Origin: Stutzerimonas stutzeri
GTDB taxonomy: Bacteria; Pseudomonadota; Gammaproteobacteria; Pseudomonadales; Pseudomonadaceae
Reading direction: 5' to 3'
Assembly: GCA_002339675.1 (NCBI GenBank)
Contig: DDKB01000025.1
Location: 47,940 to 111,939, forward strand
DNA: 64,000 bases
Below are positions 53,332 to 62,660 of this stretch, piece after piece (position 1 is the first letter of the stretch; each line of letters opens with the position of its first letter). Both the position numbers and the translations under genes were made by a program. A model generated the notes under the pieces. That model had not been told where the DNA came from. It saw only the letters and a program-made list of their open reading frames with translations, and ran no database searches.

Positions 53332-55121
53332 CACTCGTCCACCAGCGGAATCAGCATGTTGGAACGCAACTCGTCGCGTTCCAGGAAGGGGAAGAGGTCT
53401 TCCAGCGGGCTGGAAACCATGGCGCCGTTCTGACCGATCTTCGAGGTGATGCGGGGGCCGATGGCCTGGTCGGGCTCGACCATTACTTCGCAGAGTACCG
53501 GGCCTTCCAGCGCCAGCACCTCATCGATGGCCTGACGCAGATCGGCCTTGCCGTCGACGCGGCGTACCTGCAAGCCGAAGGCGGCGGCCAGGGCGGAAAT
53601 GTCCGGCAGGGTCAGCCCGGAATCCGGGTCGCAACCGATGGTCTGCTTGAAGTAGCCGCCCTGCGAAGCGCGAATCGAGGCATAGCCGTTGTTGTTAAGC
53701 ACGAAGTACTTGATTGGCAAGCGCAGGCGGCGCACCACCTCCAGTTCTTGGATGTTCATGACGAAGCCGCCGTCGCCATCCACCGACACGGTACGACGAC
53801 TGCCGCTGCCCAGGCAGCCGCCGATGGAAGCCGGCAGGCCATAACCCATCGAACCGAGCCCGCCGGTCGCCACGGCGCGCTGACCGCGCTTGAGGCGCAC
53901 CGACAGCCAAAAGGTATCCAGCGCGGCGCCGGAACTGCCGGGGATGATCTGGTCGCCCTCAGCCATCGCCTCGGACAGGGTTTCGCTAAAAACGTAGGTG
54001 TTCACGTAGTCGCTGGGTTTGCGGTACTCGGGCAGCACCACAGGGTAGGCGGCCTTCCAGGCCTGGCAGCGCTCGCGCCAGCTCTGACAATCCAGCGCCT
54101 GTGCACCACTGGCGGCCAGGAGTCGCTGCATGAACACGCGCGCATCGCAGACGAAGCACTCGTCGGGCATATCGCCCAGCTTGGCGATTTCCGCCGGGTC
54201 GATGTCCACCACCACGATCTCAGCCTGACGCGCGAAGTGGCTGCGGTTGAAGCCGGTGATGGAAAAGTCCATGCGACAACCGATGGCCAGCACCAGGTCG
54301 GCGTTCTGCACGCTGAAATTGGCACCACGCTGGGCCACGGTGCCACACCGGCCGACGTAGAGCGGGTGCTCGTATTCGAGCAGATCGGCGCCGATCCAGG
54401 TGGTCAGCGTCGGCAGCCCCAGCGTCTCGATCAGCTCGCGCATGGCTGCCTCGCCATCGGCAGCATGCACGCCGTTGCCCACCAGCAGCACGGGGCGCCG
54501 GGCCTGGCGCAAGCGCTGCACCAGTCGGTGCACAGCGGCTTCGTCCAGCGCCAGCGGCTGCTCGTCCGCTTCAGGCGTATAGCCGGCCAACTGCTCCGGC
54601 GCGATCTCGGTGGCCTGAACGTCCAACGGCACATCGAGCCACACCGGGCCCTTGCGCCCACTGAGCATCAGGTGCAGCGCCTTCTCCAACTCATAGCGCA
54701 CGCGCAGCGGATCGAGCAGGCACACCGCGTACTTGGTCAGGGGCGTGACCACGCTGACGATATCCAGCTCCTGAGTGCCGAGCTGGCGCAAGCCGCTGTC
54801 GCCCTTGAGGTCGGCACGCTTGACCTGGCCGGAGACGAACAGCGCCGGTGTCGACTCGAACCAGGCACCGGCCAGGCCGGTAATGGCATTGGTCGCGCCC
54901 GGGCCGGAGGTCACCAGGCAGGCACCGAACTTGCCCGAGGTGCGCGCGTAGCCTTCAGCGGCGATCGCCGCGCCCTGCTCGTGGAGCATGCTCACGGCGG
55001 TCAGTCGCGATTGACGCAACAACGCATTGTTGAGGTGCATGGCACCGCCACCCGGCAGGAAGAACACATGCCCGACGCCATGATTGGCGATGAATTCAAA
55101 AATGTAATCGGCGACACGCAT
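53331..55121 (-). CDS. Thiamine-diphosphate-dependent enzyme, acetolactate synthase-like
   Basis: The 596-residue protein has the three-domain ThDP fold. The catalytic glutamate is in MLHEQGAAIAAEGYAR, and the cofactor motif is GDGGFVMN with the later FVLNNNGY. ATG 55121 (MRVADYIFEFIANHG) is the family start; the upstream extension lies inside the methyltransferase gene. In Yersinia the ThDP enzyme YerE adds a two-carbon unit to CDP-4-keto-3,6-dideoxyglucose. Because rfbF-G-H are in this operon, a YerE-like role is attractive but unproven. Confidence 0.82.
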   Translation of the reverse strand: MRVADYIFEFIANHGVGHVFFLPGGGAMHLNNALLRQSRLTAVSMLHEQGAAIAAEGYARTSGKFGACLVTSGPGATNAITGLAGAWFESTPALFVSGQVKRADLKGDSGLRQLGTQELDIVSVVTPLTKYAVCLLDPLRVRYELEKALHLMLSGRKGPVWLDVPLDVQATEIAPEQLAGYTPEADEQPLALDEAAVHRLVQRLRQARRPVLLVGNGVHAADGEAAMRELIETLGLPTLTTWIGADLLEYEHPLYVGRCGTVAQRGANFSVQNADLVLAIGCRMDFSITGFNRSHFARQAEIVVVDIDPAEIAKLGDMPDECFVCDARVFMQRLLAASGAQALDCQSWRERCQAWKAAYPVVLPEYRKPSDYVNTYVFSETLSEAMAEGDQIIPGSSGAALDTFWLSVRLKRGQRAVATGGLGSMGYGLPASIGGCLGSGSRRTVSVDGDGGFVMNIQELEVVRRLRLPIKYFVLNNNGYASIRASQGGYFKQTIGCDPDSGLTLPDISALAAAFGLQVRRVDGKADLRQAIDEVLALEGPVLCEVMVEPDQAIGPRITSKIGQNGAMVSSPLEDLFPFLERDELRSNMLIPLVDE

Positions 55122-55125
55122 GGGA

Positions 55126-56322
55126 TCACTCGGCAACGGAATGCAGGGGAAGTCGGCTATCGGGAACGGCATAGAGCACCAGATCCCAGCCCTCGGCCAG
55201 ATGTGGGCCCAGGCGGAACTGGTAGCCAGGTTGGTAGGCGTGCAGTTGCAGCAAGATCGCCCACAGATGGTTCTGCTCGTGGTACACGCACACCGCAATG
55301 AGCGGCTGTCGTTCGCTGATAAGCTTGCGCCCGCCTTCGAGACACTGCGGCTCGAAACCTTCGATATCGATCTTGATGAACGTAGGGGGTGCGATTCGCT
55401 CGCAGAGCATATCCAGAGTGGTCACTGTGACCCGCTCGCTGCCACTGCCCACGCGCGCGGCCGGGCCGCCCTGGGCCTCGATCAGCACCTCGCCACAGGC
55501 ATCTCCCACTGCCAGTTGGTGCGCTTGGAAGCTGCCGTGCCCTTGCAGGCGCTGCAAGGTGGAGACGAGTGCCTGGTAATTGCTCGACGACGGCTCGAAC
55601 GAGTGGATCTCACGGAAGGGACGACCGCTTTCCAGATAGCCGAGCACGGAATCACCGTTGAAGGCCCCGATGTCGTACACCACTTCATTGGCGTATTCGT
55701 TGCTAAAATAGCGGTCGAAATAGATGGACTGCGGTGCGGCAGGCGGCAACAGGTCGTAGTCGAGAAACAGCCGCCATTCGATATGGTCGACAAACAGGCG
55801 TCGCGATTCCTCATCCCCCAGCAAGCCGAAGGCCGTACGGATGCGCTCGGCATCGGCCAGCACATGCTCTGGCAAATCCAGCGAGTAATGCGGCAGGAAA
55901 CTCTGCGGGTAACGCCAAGCTAGATGGCCGAACAGAGCGATTCGCTCGAACCCCAGGACCTGCAGCGGGCCCAGTCGGTCGGTCATTCGGTCGGTCGCCT
56001 CACCACACCAGATGGTCGCGATCACGCCCGGCAGCGGCCCTTGCCATTGTTGAGCCAGCGCTGCGGGAGCAAACACCGGCACCTGCTCGATCTGAGTGCC
56101 CCATAACGCCGGATTGTTGTCGATGAAGGCCTGTGGCTTGAAACCCATTGCCTGCAGTACGGCCAATGCCTTACGCCCCAGGTTGCCGGCACCAAACAGG
56201 ATGAAGGGACGATCCAGTCCTCCCAGCAAGCGATCCAGGGTTTGCTCCTGGCGCTCGCGCACCGCGTCGAGCGGCTCGGCCAGCAGGCGCTCCAGGCGCT
56301 GCGTGAGGGTTTCGCTATGCAT
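55126..56322 (-). CDS. FkbM-family methyltransferase with N-terminal nucleotide-binding domain
   Basis: Residues about 35-130 resemble a Rossmann-like domain (FILFGAGNLGRKALAVLQAM). The C-terminal FkbM domain has VVYDIGAFNGDSVLGYL and FIKIDIEGFEPQCLEGG. FkbM proteins methylate sugar or polyketide hydroxyls. ATG 56322 (398 residues) is preferred for its GAGG site and the 8-bp overlap with the synthase gene. Confidence 0.83.
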   Translation of the reverse strand: MHSETLTQRLERLLAEPLDAVRERQEQTLDRLLGGLDRPFILFGAGNLGRKALAVLQAMGFKPQAFIDNNPALWGTQIEQVPVFAPAALAQQWQGPLPGVIATIWCGEATDRMTDRLGPLQVLGFERIALFGHLAWRYPQSFLPHYSLDLPEHVLADAERIRTAFGLLGDEESRRLFVDHIEWRLFLDYDLLPPAAPQSIYFDRYFSNEYANEVVYDIGAFNGDSVLGYLESGRPFREIHSFEPSSSNYQALVSTLQRLQGHGSFQAHQLAVGDACGEVLIEAQGGPAARVGSGSERVTVTTLDMLCERIAPPTFIKIDIEGFEPQCLEGGRKLISERQPLIAVCVYHEQNHLWAILLQLHAYQPGYQFRLGPHLAEGWDLVLYAVPDSRLPLHSVAE

Positions 56323-58228
56323 GGCTGCTGCCTCGCAGTGATTGCAGATAACGCAAAGCCGACCAGAACCCCGCGCCATGATCCTTGTGCCCCTGCCACA
56401 CCTCGGGGATGAAGCTGACCTGCGGGTGCTGGCGAATCTGCGCCCAGGTGGCCGGCCAGTCGATATCGCCAGTACCCATCAGCACGCCTTCACCGTTGAT
56501 GCCCTTGGCATCAGCCACATGCAGGTGCGCCGAATGCGGCAGCAACAGCGCCAGGGCTTGCTGGAAGTCGAGGCCGAAGTGGAAGCAGGTCATCTGCAGG
56601 TGCGACAGATCCAGGCACAGGCGCAGGCCATGGTCACGTGCCTGGGCGGCCAGTTCCTCGGGCATCATGAAGATGTTCTGGTGGCGCTGGCCGCCGAAGT
56701 GCCAGGGAAACGGTGCCATGTTCTGCGGAATCAGCTCGGTACCGGAGAAATCCACTTGGCGGCAGGCCTCGTGGAAGCGCTCGTAGAGTTCGGGACGCAT
56801 GGCCAGCGGACGCGGCTCGTCAGCGGAAAAGCCACCGATGTTGGCCACGATCAAACGCGCATCGGCGTTGGGAAAGAACTCGCCGATTTCCAGAGTGGCG
56901 TCCACCACCCGCTGCAGGTTGTCGATGGAACGCTGGCGGTAGGCCAGGTCGTCCGAAGCCAGATCGAGCAGCTCGCTGTTCTCGAACAGCTCCGGCGCGT
57001 GCACCACCAGGCGTGAACAGGCCACCTCGGCCAGAAATGGCTGTGGCTTGAGACCAAGGTCGCGGTAGGACAGGTGGAACTCGAACAAGTCCGGTTCGAT
57101 CCGCCGGCGGTAGTCGAGAAAATCGTGGTAGCGCACCGGCACGCCCCAGCGGATCGGCAGGTCGAAAGCCAGCTTCTGCTCGGCCTGCTGTTCCTCCAGA
57201 TCGCTTTCGAAGAGGAAGTCACCCTGGACGATATCGCGCTGGGCCGGCTTGCCCAGCAGCTCCGGCAGGCGATATGGCGGCAGCCCTTGGCCGGGGCTGG
57301 CGATACGTAGCATGTCTTGCTCCAGAACCGCTCCACGGGGAATATCACGCGTGGCGATCACGCTCTTTCCGAGATTCTCGCGGTTCAGCAGCTCGCCCTG
57401 GCTGGCGTGGCGCCCGGGGCCGGTCCAGGGCAGCGCCTGTTCTAGCTGACGGATGCCGTCGACCAGTTGACGGAACTCACCCGGTTCCAGGCTGGCCAGG
57501 TGATCAGGCCCTTCCATGCCCCGATCCAGGGTGATGTGGCGCTCCACCAGCTTGGCGCCCAGCGCCACCGCGCCGAGGGTAATGGCGATGCCGCGTTCAT
57601 GGCCGGAATAGCCGATCAGGCCGTGCAGCTCCTTCAAGCGCCGCAGATAGCCAAGCTGGATATCCGCCTCAGGCGCCGGATAGGCGCTGTTGCAATGCAG
57701 CAGCGCGAACGACGTACCGAGCGCCTTGAGCTGCTCGATGGCTCGCACGATCTCGTGCTCGAAGGACATGCCGGTGGAGAGGATCAGCGGCTTGCCCAGG
57801 CTGGCCGCCTTGGCGATCAGGTAGGGGTTGCACAGATCGGCCGAGGCAATCTTCAGCGCCGCCACATCGAAGCTGGCCAACGCGTCGACACTGGGTTCGT
57901 CCCACGGCGTGCACAGGTAGGTGATGCCCTTCTTCGCGCAATAGGCGCGCACCTCGCGGTGCTCGTCGAGGCTGAGCTCCACCTTGTCCAGCAAGTCCTG
58001 AATGTACTCGACGCCCAGATCCTCGGCGCGCGAGCCGTCGGCCTTGCGTCGATACAGGGCATCACGGTTGCGCAGCTGGAACTTGACGCAATCAGCGCCA
58101 GCTTCGATGGCAGCATCGACGAGTTGCCGGGCCAGCTCCAGCGAACCGTTGTGATTGTTGCCGACTTCGGCGATGACGTAGACACGCTCACCGCCAAGCG
58201 AAAAGCCGTCGATATGAAATAAGGTCAT
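56315..58228 (-). CDS. NeuB-like sugar acid synthase fused to a TIM-barrel isomerase
   Basis: The 637-residue protein has an N-terminal NeuB domain (VYVIAEVGNNHNGSLELARQ, ADCVKFQ, ILSTGMSFEHEIVRAIEQL and KLVERHITLDRGMEGPDH). Such domains condense a sugar aldehyde with phosphoenolpyruvate to give nonulosonic-type acids. A SAF/antifreeze-like domain covers about 285-350 (GKSVIATRDIPRG). From about residue 370 a xylose-isomerase-like TIM barrel follows (LRLCLDLSHLQMTC, HLHVADAKGINGEG). ATG 58228 overlaps the kinase stop as ATGA; an ATG 18 bp upstream lacks a ribosome site. The product is unknown. Confidence 0.85.
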   Translation of the reverse strand: MTLFHIDGFSLGGERVYVIAEVGNNHNGSLELARQLVDAAIEAGADCVKFQLRNRDALYRRKADGSRAEDLGVEYIQDLLDKVELSLDEHREVRAYCAKKGITYLCTPWDEPSVDALASFDVAALKIASADLCNPYLIAKAASLGKPLILSTGMSFEHEIVRAIEQLKALGTSFALLHCNSAYPAPEADIQLGYLRRLKELHGLIGYSGHERGIAITLGAVALGAKLVERHITLDRGMEGPDHLASLEPGEFRQLVDGIRQLEQALPWTGPGRHASQGELLNRENLGKSVIATRDIPRGAVLEQDMLRIASPGQGLPPYRLPELLGKPAQRDIVQGDFLFESDLEEQQAEQKLAFDLPIRWGVPVRYHDFLDYRRRIEPDLFEFHLSYRDLGLKPQPFLAEVACSRLVVHAPELFENSELLDLASDDLAYRQRSIDNLQRVVDATLEIGEFFPNADARLIVANIGGFSADEPRPLAMRPELYERFHEACRQVDFSGTELIPQNMAPFPWHFGGQRHQNIFMMPEELAAQARDHGLRLCLDLSHLQMTCFHFGLDFQQALALLLPHSAHLHVADAKGINGEGVLMGTGDIDWPATWAQIRQHPQVSFIPEVWQGHKDHGAGFWSALRYLQSLRGSSHA

Positions 58229-59589
58229 TGGATTTTCGTTCGCCATGAGGTCACGCCGCTCGATTCGAAGCGGAAGTTCTGGGTGCGACAGCCCAGCGCG
58301 CCGACGGCGTTGACCACGTGCTGGCGATGTTGGGGCTGGACGTAAAACAGGAAGAAGCCGCCACCACCCGCGCCCAGCAGCTTGCCGCCGCAGGCTCCGG
58401 CAGCCAGGGCGGCCGCATAGATGTCATCGAGCCGACCATCGCTGATGGCCGAGGAAAAACGCTTCTTCAACTGCCAGGCTTCATCCAGGCAGGTGCCGAA
58501 GGCCTTGAGCTCACCCCGGATAAGGAAGTGATGCATACGCCGACACAGGGTAACGCTGGCACTGAGCAGCTCGGTTTGCGACAGCTCGGCTTCGATCTCC
58601 TCGCGCTGCAGTTCGTGCAGGCGCCCGGAGTCATGGGAGATGCCGGTGTCACACAGCACCAGGCAAGACTCCAACTCGTTGCGGATACCGTCCTCCAGGC
58701 GAATGGGATGGACGAGGTTGCGCTGGTTCTCGAACTCGATCAGGTTGAAACCGCCAAAGGCCGACGCGTACTGATCCTGCCAGCCACCAGCGATGCCGAA
58801 GCACAGGCGCTCGGCCTGGAACGCCAGTTCGGCGATCTCGTAGGTATTCCAGCGATCCTGGCGCAGCTCGTTGAACACCGCGATGGTCGCGGTGGTCGCA
58901 GCCGATGAGCCACCCAGGCCAGAGCCCACGGGAAAGTCCGAACGCAGGTAAAGGTCGAAGCCGTACTTGGGCTTGATCACCGCGACGATCGTGGCCAGCA
59001 GACTTTTTTCCGGCGACGCCATCAGCTCGGCCAGGGAGCTGTAGTGCTCCTCGCGGCTCAGGTCTTCGGCGTAGATGCTGATGCGCCCATCTTCACGCGG
59101 GATCAGGGTGGCATGGGCATACAGTCCCACGGTGCAACTGAGCACCGCCGCCGAGTGATCGATGAAGAAATATGTGAGGTCCGCGCCGCCACCACAGAAG
59201 CTCATCCGAACCGGCGCACGGGCTCGCGCCAATACGGGCACCTCGGCGCTGGCGGCCATCTGCCGTGTGTATACCTCTACCAGACGACCTTGCTCGTCCA
59301 GGCCCGGCAACGCGTTGTGGCCCAGGTCGAAGACCTTGAGCAGATCCTCGCGCGGCACGCCAATCTGCACAGAGCGAAATTCCTCGTTCATGCAGGCGGT
59401 CACCGGCTCGTCCGTCCTACCGCCCTGCAGCAGATGGCGGCGTACGTCACCGTTGGTCACAACGCCCAGCAGCCGCATGTGCTCGTCGACCACGAAGGCG
59501 ATCTGCAGGGCGCCAGCTTCGATGCATTCGACGGCGTCGAGGATGCTCTGCTGTTCGCGGATGCTAAGGGTTTGCACAAGCAGGCTCAT
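58225..59589 (-). CDS. CBS-domain plus GHMP-family sugar kinase
   Basis: Residues 1-110 form a CBS pair (AFVVDEHMRLLGVVTNGDVR). Residues about 125-454 form a GHMP kinase related to the heptose-7-phosphate kinase HddA: ARAPVRMSFCGGGADLTYF, the phosphate-binding VGSGLGGSSAA at 221-231, and GACGGKLLGAGGGGFFLFY. CBS domains usually sense adenylates, so the kinase may be allosterically controlled. It overlaps the nucleotidyltransferase gene by 4 bp (ATGA), and the two probably act in sequence to activate one sugar. Confidence 0.85.
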   Translation of the reverse strand: MSLLVQTLSIREQQSILDAVECIEAGALQIAFVVDEHMRLLGVVTNGDVRRHLLQGGRTDEPVTACMNEEFRSVQIGVPREDLLKVFDLGHNALPGLDEQGRLVEVYTRQMAASAEVPVLARARAPVRMSFCGGGADLTYFFIDHSAAVLSCTVGLYAHATLIPREDGRISIYAEDLSREEHYSSLAELMASPEKSLLATIVAVIKPKYGFDLYLRSDFPVGSGLGGSSAATTATIAVFNELRQDRWNTYEIAELAFQAERLCFGIAGGWQDQYASAFGGFNLIEFENQRNLVHPIRLEDGIRNELESCLVLCDTGISHDSGRLHELQREEIEAELSQTELLSASVTLCRRMHHFLIRGELKAFGTCLDEAWQLKKRFSSAISDGRLDDIYAAALAAGACGGKLLGAGGGGFFLFYVQPQHRQHVVNAVGALGCRTQNFRFESSGVTSWRTKIQ

Positions 59590-60278
59590 GATCGAGGTTC
59601 CATCCGAAAATCATTGGCATAGCGTTCAAGCGACTCCGGCGTGCCGATATCGATGAAGCGCCCGCTGTACTCGATGACGCGCACGGTCTCATGTGCAAGC
59701 AAATCGGGCAGCAACTCCTGCTCCATCGAGCAGGCACGCACGATGCTGCTGGCGAAGGTTTCCCAGGTAAACGTGTAGACACCTGCGTTGATCAGACCCG
59801 GCCCTTCGCGCCCCTTCTCCAGCAGCGCATGCAACCGGCCACTCGCATCGACCTCAAGACTGCCGTAACGACTACGGTCGTCCACCCTCACGCCCAGCAG
59901 CGCGTTGCCCTGACCCTGCACCATCAGCCCATAGCCATCGGCATCGAGAAAGGTGTCGGCGTTGATCACTAGATACCGCCCTTTTGGCGGTTGCTCGCGC
60001 AGGGCATTGAGCAACGCTCCGCCGGTGCCCATCGGTATGGGTTCGACCACCAGCAGCAATTGCAGCCCGGCGTCGCGCGCCAGAGCCGCCAGTTGTTCAG
60101 CGACTTGCTCGGCGCGGTAGTGCGCGCATAGCACGGCCTCGCTGACGCCGGCCCGCGCCAGTTGACCCAGCACGTGCGCCAGAAAAGGCTCGCCATGCAC
60201 CGGCACCAGCGCCTTCTGTGTGTCCGTCACGCTACGCAGGCGTGTGCCGAAACCACCGCAGAGCACGTAGGCGCGCAT
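59586..60278 (-). CDS. HddC-like sugar-1-phosphate nucleotidyltransferase
   Basis: The 230-residue enzyme opens MRAYVLCGGFGTRLRSVTDT and has PIPMGTGGALLNAL and NADTFLDADG. It is closest in pattern to heptose-1-phosphate guanylyltransferases. With the preceding GHMP kinase it would make an NDP-sugar, possibly GDP-linked. ATG 60278 overlaps the rfbH stop (TGATG) and has GGAGG 8 bp upstream. Confidence 0.83.
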   Translation of the reverse strand: MRAYVLCGGFGTRLRSVTDTQKALVPVHGEPFLAHVLGQLARAGVSEAVLCAHYRAEQVAEQLAALARDAGLQLLLVVEPIPMGTGGALLNALREQPPKGRYLVINADTFLDADGYGLMVQGQGNALLGVRVDDRSRYGSLEVDASGRLHALLEKGREGPGLINAGVYTFTWETFASSIVRACSMEQELLPDLLAHETVRVIEYSGRFIDIGTPESLERYANDFRMEPRS

Positions 60279-61600
60279 CAGCACAGCCTCCGCACATAGG
60301 TTTCCAGGCTACGCGCCGCATGGTCGAGGTGAACCTCGGACAGCCCCGGCCACAAGCCGATCCAGAAGGTGTCACGCATCGCCTTGTCGGTCATGGTCAG
60401 CTCACCGCACACGCGATACTCCTGGCCCTGCATATACGGCTGGCGCGTCAGATTGCCGGCGAACAGCAGGCGCGTGCCCACGCGTTGCTCGTCCAGATAA
60501 CGCAGCAGCTCGACCCGCTCGATGCCACAACCATCGCGCAGGGTCAGCGGGAAGCCAAACCACGACGGATCACTGCCGGGCGTGGCCTGCGGCAGAATCA
60601 ACTGCTCAGCGCATCCGGCCAGGCGCTCGCTGAGCCAGGCAAAATTGCGCTTGCGCGCGGCGATGAAGTCATCGAGGCGATCCATCTGCGCCAAGGCGCA
60701 GGCGGCCTGCATATCGGTGATTTTGAGGTTGTAGCCCAGATGCGAGTAGGTGTATTTGTGGTCGTAACCTTCCGGCAAGTCGCCCAGTTGCCAGCAGAAG
60801 CGCTTGCCGCAGGTATTGTCCTCGCCCGGTGCGCAGTAGCAATCGCGGCCCCAGTCGCGGAGCGACTCCACGATGCGTTTGAGGAGCGGCGAGTCGGTGA
60901 ATACTGCTCCACCCTCGCCCATGGTGATGTGGTGCGCGGGGTAGAAGCTGAGCGTCCCCAGATCGCCAAAGCTACCCACCTGGCGACCTTCGTAGGTCGA
61001 ACCAAGGGCGTCGCAGCAATCTTCGATCAGCCACAGGCCGTAGCGATCGCACAACTCGCGGACGACCTTGAGGTTGAACGGGTTGCCCAGCGTATGGGCG
61101 AGCATGATGGCCTTGGTGCGCGGCCCGATGGCGGCCTCGACCAGCGCCGGGTCGATGTTGTAGGTACCCAGTTCGATGTCGACGAACACAGGCACTGCGC
61201 CAAACTGCAAGATGGGGTTGACGGTGGTGGGAAAACCGGCGGCCACGCCAATCACTTCGTCACCCTTGCGAATCGCCCGGTCACCCAGGCGCGGTGAGGT
61301 CAAGGCAGAAAATGCCAGCAAATTGGCCGAGGAGCCGGAGTTGACCGTAAGCACGCCACGCCGCCCCAGGTATCGGGCCAGGCGCTTCTCGAAGGCCTGA
61401 TTGAAGCGCCCGGTGGTCAACCAGCCATCAAGCACAGCCTCGGTCATGTTTTTTAGCTCGCCAGCACCGATCACCTTGCCGGAGGGCGGGACGGCATCAC
61501 GGCCCGCCTCGAAGGCAGCAGGTGCCAATTGCAGCGCGGCATAGCGCTCCACCAGCTCTGCTATCTGCTGTCGCAGCGCTTGCGCCGTCTGTTCACTCAT
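60278..61600 (-). CDS. rfbH: CDP-4-keto-6-deoxyglucose 3-dehydrase (E1)
   Basis: This PMP- and 2Fe-2S-dependent enzyme removes the C3 hydroxyl from CDP-4-keto-6-deoxyglucose, the defining step of 3,6-dideoxyhexose synthesis. The aminotransferase lysine is replaced by histidine in PAHHITMGEGG (about residue 224). The cluster ligands fit C-x57-C-x-C-x7-C exactly (Cys196, 254, 256, 264). Length from ATG 61600 is 440 residues. The frame extends further upstream but runs inside rfbG. Confidence 0.95.
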   Translation of the reverse strand: MSEQTAQALRQQIAELVERYAALQLAPAAFEAGRDAVPPSGKVIGAGELKNMTEAVLDGWLTTGRFNQAFEKRLARYLGRRGVLTVNSGSSANLLAFSALTSPRLGDRAIRKGDEVIGVAAGFPTTVNPILQFGAVPVFVDIELGTYNIDPALVEAAIGPRTKAIMLAHTLGNPFNLKVVRELCDRYGLWLIEDCCDALGSTYEGRQVGSFGDLGTLSFYPAHHITMGEGGAVFTDSPLLKRIVESLRDWGRDCYCAPGEDNTCGKRFCWQLGDLPEGYDHKYTYSHLGYNLKITDMQAACALAQMDRLDDFIAARKRNFAWLSERLAGCAEQLILPQATPGSDPSWFGFPLTLRDGCGIERVELLRYLDEQRVGTRLLFAGNLTRQPYMQGQEYRVCGELTMTDKAMRDTFWIGLWPGLSEVHLDHAARSLETYVRRLC

Positions 61601-62660
61601 GAATGTTGCCTTGATAGGCCACGATCTGCGTGCGGCTGAATGTCTGCATGTCCTCGCCGGCTTGCCAGGCCTGGTGCCAGTCGAGGGTTCGTTCGATGGC
61701 CTGCTGTAAGGTCCAGAGTGGTCGCCACCCCAGACGAGCACGCGCCTGGCTGGAATCCAGCGAAAGCAAGCCGGCTTCGTAAGGTTGCCCGGTCGCCTCG
61801 GCCGTCCAAGGCGCCCGGCCTGGCCAGCGCTGTGCCAGTCGCTCAACCAGCTCGCCGACACTGACAAGCCCCTCGTTGTCGGGACCGAAATTCCATGCCG
61901 ACGCCACAGCCTGGCCCTGCTCGACCAGCGCCTGCGCCAGACGCAGATAGCCGTGCAGCGGCTCGAGCACGTGCTGCCATGGACGCACAGCCTGCGGGTA
62001 GCGTAGCGTCAGTGACTGGCCTGCCTGCCAGGCACGCAAAATATCGGGCAGCAGGCGATCCACCGACCAGTCGCCGCCGCCGATCACGTTGCCGGCACGG
62101 GCGGTGGCCAGGGCAACACCGGATTCGCGCAAGAACGACTCGCGCCAGGACGCGCACAACAGCTCCACGCAGGCCTTGCTGCTACTGTAGGGGTCGTGCC
62201 CGCCGAGACCGTCACTTTCGCGGTACGGCCACAGCCATTCGCGATTCTCATAGCATTTGTCGCTAGTCACTACCACCACGGCAAGCACCGATTCGCACTG
62301 GCGTACCGCCTCGAGCATATTTAGTGTGCCCATCACGTTGGTCGCATAGGTCTCAGCCGGCGTGCGATAGGATTCGCGCACCAGCGGCTGGGCGGCTAAA
62401 TGAAGGACGATTTCGGGGGCGAACGCCGCAACGGCGTCAGCCAGGCGTTGCGCATCACGAGTGTCGGCAAAAGATCCGAAGGTAGTTTCCTGTAATCGAG
62501 CGGCCTGCCAAAGAGACGGCTCGGTGGAAGGCACCAATGCATAACCAAATACATTGGCGCCCAACTCCTGCAGCCATAGCGCCAGCCAACCGCCCTTGAA
62601 GCCAGTATGTCCGGTTAGAAAAACCCGGCGTCCAGTCCAGAACGCCTTGTTTACGGCCAT
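61593..62660 (-). CDS. rfbG: CDP-glucose 4,6-dehydratase
   Basis: This enzyme converts CDP-glucose to CDP-4-keto-6-deoxyglucose. The extended SDR of 355 residues has GRRVFLTGHTGFKGGWLALW, VVTSDKCYENREW and the Tyr-Lys pair in DPYSSSKACVELL. ATG 62660 overlaps rfbF by 10 bp. Confidence 0.95.
   Translation of the reverse strand: MAVNKAFWTGRRVFLTGHTGFKGGWLALWLQELGANVFGYALVPSTEPSLWQAARLQETTFGSFADTRDAQRLADAVAAFAPEIVLHLAAQPLVRESYRTPAETYATNVMGTLNMLEAVRQCESVLAVVVVTSDKCYENREWLWPYRESDGLGGHDPYSSSKACVELLCASWRESFLRESGVALATARAGNVIGGGDWSVDRLLPDILRAWQAGQSLTLRYPQAVRPWQHVLEPLHGYLRLAQALVEQGQAVASAWNFGPDNEGLVSVGELVERLAQRWPGRAPWTAEATGQPYEAGLLSLDSSQARARLGWRPLWTLQQAIERTLDWHQAWQAGEDMQTFSRTQIVAYQGNIHE

Noticed and set aside
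56315..60278. Legionaminic or pseudaminic acid pathway
   Set aside because: A NeuB-like synthase is present, but the matching 4,6-dehydratase, aminotransferase, acetyltransferase and CMP-transferase are not visible in the operon.
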